Assembly (NCBI GenBank): GCA_900618425.1
Contig: UZAN01039556.1
Span: forward strand, 11,855-75,854
DNA length: 64,000 nt
From: Echinostoma caproni
Lineage: Eukaryota > Platyhelminthes > Trematoda > Plagiorchiida > Echinostomatidae
Reading direction: 5' to 3'
Shown one piece after another: positions 61,589-64,000 of the stretch. The notes under the pieces were generated by a model. That model was not told the DNA's origin. It saw only the letters and a program-made list of their open reading frames with translations, and searched no databases. The translations under genes and the position numbers were made by a program. The stretch's first letter is position 1; each line of letters begins with the position of its first letter.

Positions 61589-62286
61589 CTGTAAATGAAT
61601 TTAATTGTCAATACTAGCCAAGAAACCTAAAGGAAGCAGATTATACCGAGCCGTCAAAGTACGAAAAGTCAAGCAAAAGCAGTGGTGGTGGTGGTTCTAT
61701 TAGAAAAAATCCATTAGGTTAGAATGGCGAACGCAGCTACTTTGGTCCTAAGGGATATCTGTACACTAAACAAACAGACTTGTTTATCACAATAAACGAT
61801 AATCAGATTGAAGTATAAACAACTAACAAGGAATGGTACTTGTTTTTATGCGTTTGATTTAACGAATTTAACCATTTTGTGGAGATATCATATCCATTTC
61901 TTTGAACAGATGAGGTAAAGTGAAATCTCTCCAGTGCATTTCGTTGCTACCGAAAACATTGTGTTGATGATGCAAAGGTCATCAAATTGNATCAAATTGT
62001 AACCCCGGAGGACGTGCAGTCCAATCCCACTTTTCACCACCTGACTTCGACGTTCTCTCGGTGTTCTATCACAGCTCGCTGACTGACCGTTTCTTCGTTC
62101 CTGAGAATTGTGTTATTATGTACCGAGTTAAAGTATGATAAATAATGAATAATGACATGAACCACTAATTTATATCTCATTTATTACTATCAACATAAAA
62201 TAAACTCATGAATGTAGAAAATAATCGAAAGCTTTAATAAGCAAAGCGTTCAGGAGACGAACCTCGATAACTTATGAGGCATATCG

Positions 62287-62292
62287 TTTATT
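62287..62292 (-). terminator. Poly(A) signal AATAAA
   Basis: Minus-strand AATAAA 15 bases after the TAA that ends the candidate exon at 62307-62470. The close spacing is compatible with the short 3' UTRs of some compact transcripts but could be chance. Confidence 0.35.
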
Positions 62293-62306
62293 TGATCAAT
62301 ACGGAA

Positions 62307-62470
62307 TTATTGTCGAGCAAAAGCTCCTTCTATTCCACAATCGTCTGTGAAGCCTAGCCAGTGAGTGCAAACACATGGTAGTTCCTTCTCTTTAGCCCAC
62401 AGAAGCATACGTCTGCGACCAGTTGGCATTTGGTTTGGAAGCATAAATTTAGCAATCACAGATATCCTCC
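62307..62470 (-). CDS. Candidate terminal exon, unidentified protein
   Basis: A 164-base minus-strand exon with a good acceptor ('AACTTGGTTTGTTTGTAG', AG at 62472-62471). It starts with two bases of a split codon, encodes 53 residues and ends in TAA at 62309-62307, with AATAAA just downstream. The protein is well mixed in composition, with 'IAKFMLPNQMPTGRRR' and 'WAKEKELPCVCTHWLGF'. The spacing of W-A-K and C-x-H-W-L recalls the end of BRCT-type repeats, but this is a faint resemblance and not a call. The other frames are closed by stops. A preceding exon ending with one spare base should lie above 62.5 kb; I could not identify it. Confidence 0.42.
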
Positions 62471-62499
62471 CTACAAACAAACCAAGTTTCCTTCGGCTT

Positions 62500-64000
62500 A
62501 AAGTGATTCTCAGTTAAAGAAGTACCAATGAGCCCATTAGATAAAAGTAAATCTAAAACCCGTCTGCTCAACTTTATCAGTATTCCTTTAAACATGATTC
62601 GAAATTACTACCAGCAATCCAGAACGATCCATATTACGGGAGTGTGAGTAAAGTGCAATAAACCGAGGAAGGAATCAGCTTTCATGAGGCCACGTTCGTT
62701 AGCGTTAGACAGTAACACATCACGAGATCACATAATCTCCAGAAAAATTCGAATAATTCCCAAGTGGCTGTCAGCAAAAGGCAACAACCGACATAAACAA
62801 TAAAGTCTGTAAAACATTATTAGAAGTACTGCGAATCAATTAATCTGCTCCCGTGAGTTTTGTTTTCACAATAATGTATGCAACCGATATCATGCTTCTG
62901 ATTGACGGACCAGAATGCGGAAAAAAATGTTGTTGAGAAGCAATAGGGATCAGTTCACAGATTTGATTGAGTCCCTCAAAGTCGGGAAGCTGTCAAACGA
63001 AAGGATTCAAAACTTGTACCATTCTGATTCACCCCACTATTGACTTTTACTGTTTATGCTAAAAATAGATAAAAAGATATTCAGATCATTTACTTCTTCC
63101 CCTTGTGGCCATGAACAGATTTATCCTCCGAATATGAATTATTGTGAAACAAAACTATACAGCATAATCTACAGTTACGTCTGTCTGAATTTACGGTTCC
63201 TCTCAGTTCAGTGTTAACACCCGAACATAATCACGTGACCAAAAGCAAGTGTTTTCTCCCAATTTTTATCCTTCACCTTTAGTGCAAACACTTTCCGGAA
63301 CAGTTGTAACCCTTTAAATTTGTTAGTCAGCATGTTGCGCTTCGACTGTACAAAGAACCCCATCAGCTATGCATTCGTTGTGGCGAATGCAATAATGTCA
63401 TTCACTGGTCTCACATTTGAAACGCGCAAACGTACTGCCCATGTGCCTGCGTAAGTGACTCACTCCTGCCGAAGTTTTTATGGCACGTTACCTGCCGAAC
63501 TGCACATTGTACGACCTCAAAGGATCGACCCAGGTGCACATGTAACCGACATACAATTGAATAAAGCCTAGCTGAGTCACCAATTAGCTATGAAACACAC
63601 CCGCTCCGTGGATAAACAACCATGAAGATTTTCCTAGTCACACGGTATATCGAGAATACAATAAAAAATAAATCTCCATACAGCTTCATACTATTTCTTG
63701 GTGCGCTTTTACGTGACTGGTATAATATATCTTCTCTGTTCTTTCCTGCAGTTGTTCTCCCTTAAACATGGAGGAGCTGGTTCACTTTGAAATAAAATAC
63801 GTTGGGAACGTATAAGAACAAACACAATTGCTCCCAAATACTTCACTTATTGATAACTAAATGCATGTAGCTATGAAGGTGCGTATGCTGTTGAGTGAGC
63901 AGTTTACACAAAAATGTGAGATAGGAGGAAGTCATGGAAGACTACCGTTTGATGAATGAAATAATAATAATTTGGTACTTGAATGCTAAGAAGGCGCTAC
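62500..64000. other. No assignable gene
   Basis: No clear gene. A Cys/His-rich plus-strand reading at about 63319-63562 has one internal TGA and ends at a TAA inside an AATAAA. It is discussed as an observation only. Nothing else stands out. Confidence 0.35.

Noticed and set aside
1..64000. Hammerhead ribozyme of the type carried by some flatworm SINEs
   Set aside because: I looked for the CTGATGAG core with a GAAAC partner by eye and found none. A structural search would be needed to exclude diverged forms.
1..64000. CRISPR arrays, prokaryotic operons, phage or insertion-sequence features
   Set aside because: No regularly spaced repeats, no ribosome-binding-site-led gene runs and no transposase frames; the content is eukaryotic.

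Overview
This is an AT-rich stretch of eukaryotic (metazoan) nuclear DNA. It has no bacterial-style operons, no long intact gene and no recognisable tRNA or rRNA gene. Reading frames are short. The only parts that can be assigned to known families are decayed non-LTR retrotransposons of two kinds: CR1/Jockey/Rex1-like and RTE-like. That mixture, the RTE-type endonuclease signature and the intron-rich, gene-poor texture fit an invertebrate such as a flatworm (trematode or cestode). The taxon is an inference, not something the sequence proves.

Layout. 1-3.2 kb: nothing assignable. 3.6-6.6 kb (+): the best retroelement, a nearly full-length CR1/Jockey-like pol with endonuclease, reverse transcriptase and C-terminal tail, broken by stops and frameshifts. 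9.2-10.1 kb (-): a possible two-exon gene end with a poly(A) signal. 11.1-13.2 kb (+): two phase-compatible candidate exons, with an RTE-type reverse transcriptase fragment (about 11.45-12.13 kb) in the proposed intron. 15.1-16.3 kb (-): an RTE-type endonuclease fragment. 16.6-17.3 kb (-): two more phase-compatible candidate exons. 19.8-22.2 kb (-): a second CR1/Rex1-like element whose whole catalytic RT core is deleted and which ends in a 5-base tandem repeat. 22.2-31.4 kb: mostly featureless, with one copy of a three-copy dispersed repeat (other copies near 14.1 and 45.2 kb). 30.3-30.8 kb: an assembly gap flanked by a near-identical 69-bp direct duplication. 39.3-40.05 kb (+): a three-exon model with a start codon and matching phases, one of the better host-gene candidates. 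47.9-48.1 kb (-): one exon with good splice signals. 52.3-53.3 kb (-): the 3' end of a third CR1-like copy, same family as the first, next to an AT microsatellite. 56.25-56.67 kb: a second gap. 61.4-62.5 kb (-): two candidate exons, one a terminal exon with a poly(A) signal.

How it works together. The window looks like intronic or intergenic DNA in which old retroelement copies accumulated by target-primed reverse transcription and then decayed. None of the copies could encode a working enzyme as read. The host exon calls rest on splice-site shape, open frame and phase agreement only. None was matched to a known protein family, and several could be chance. I found no defence, toxin, CRISPR or other new system.
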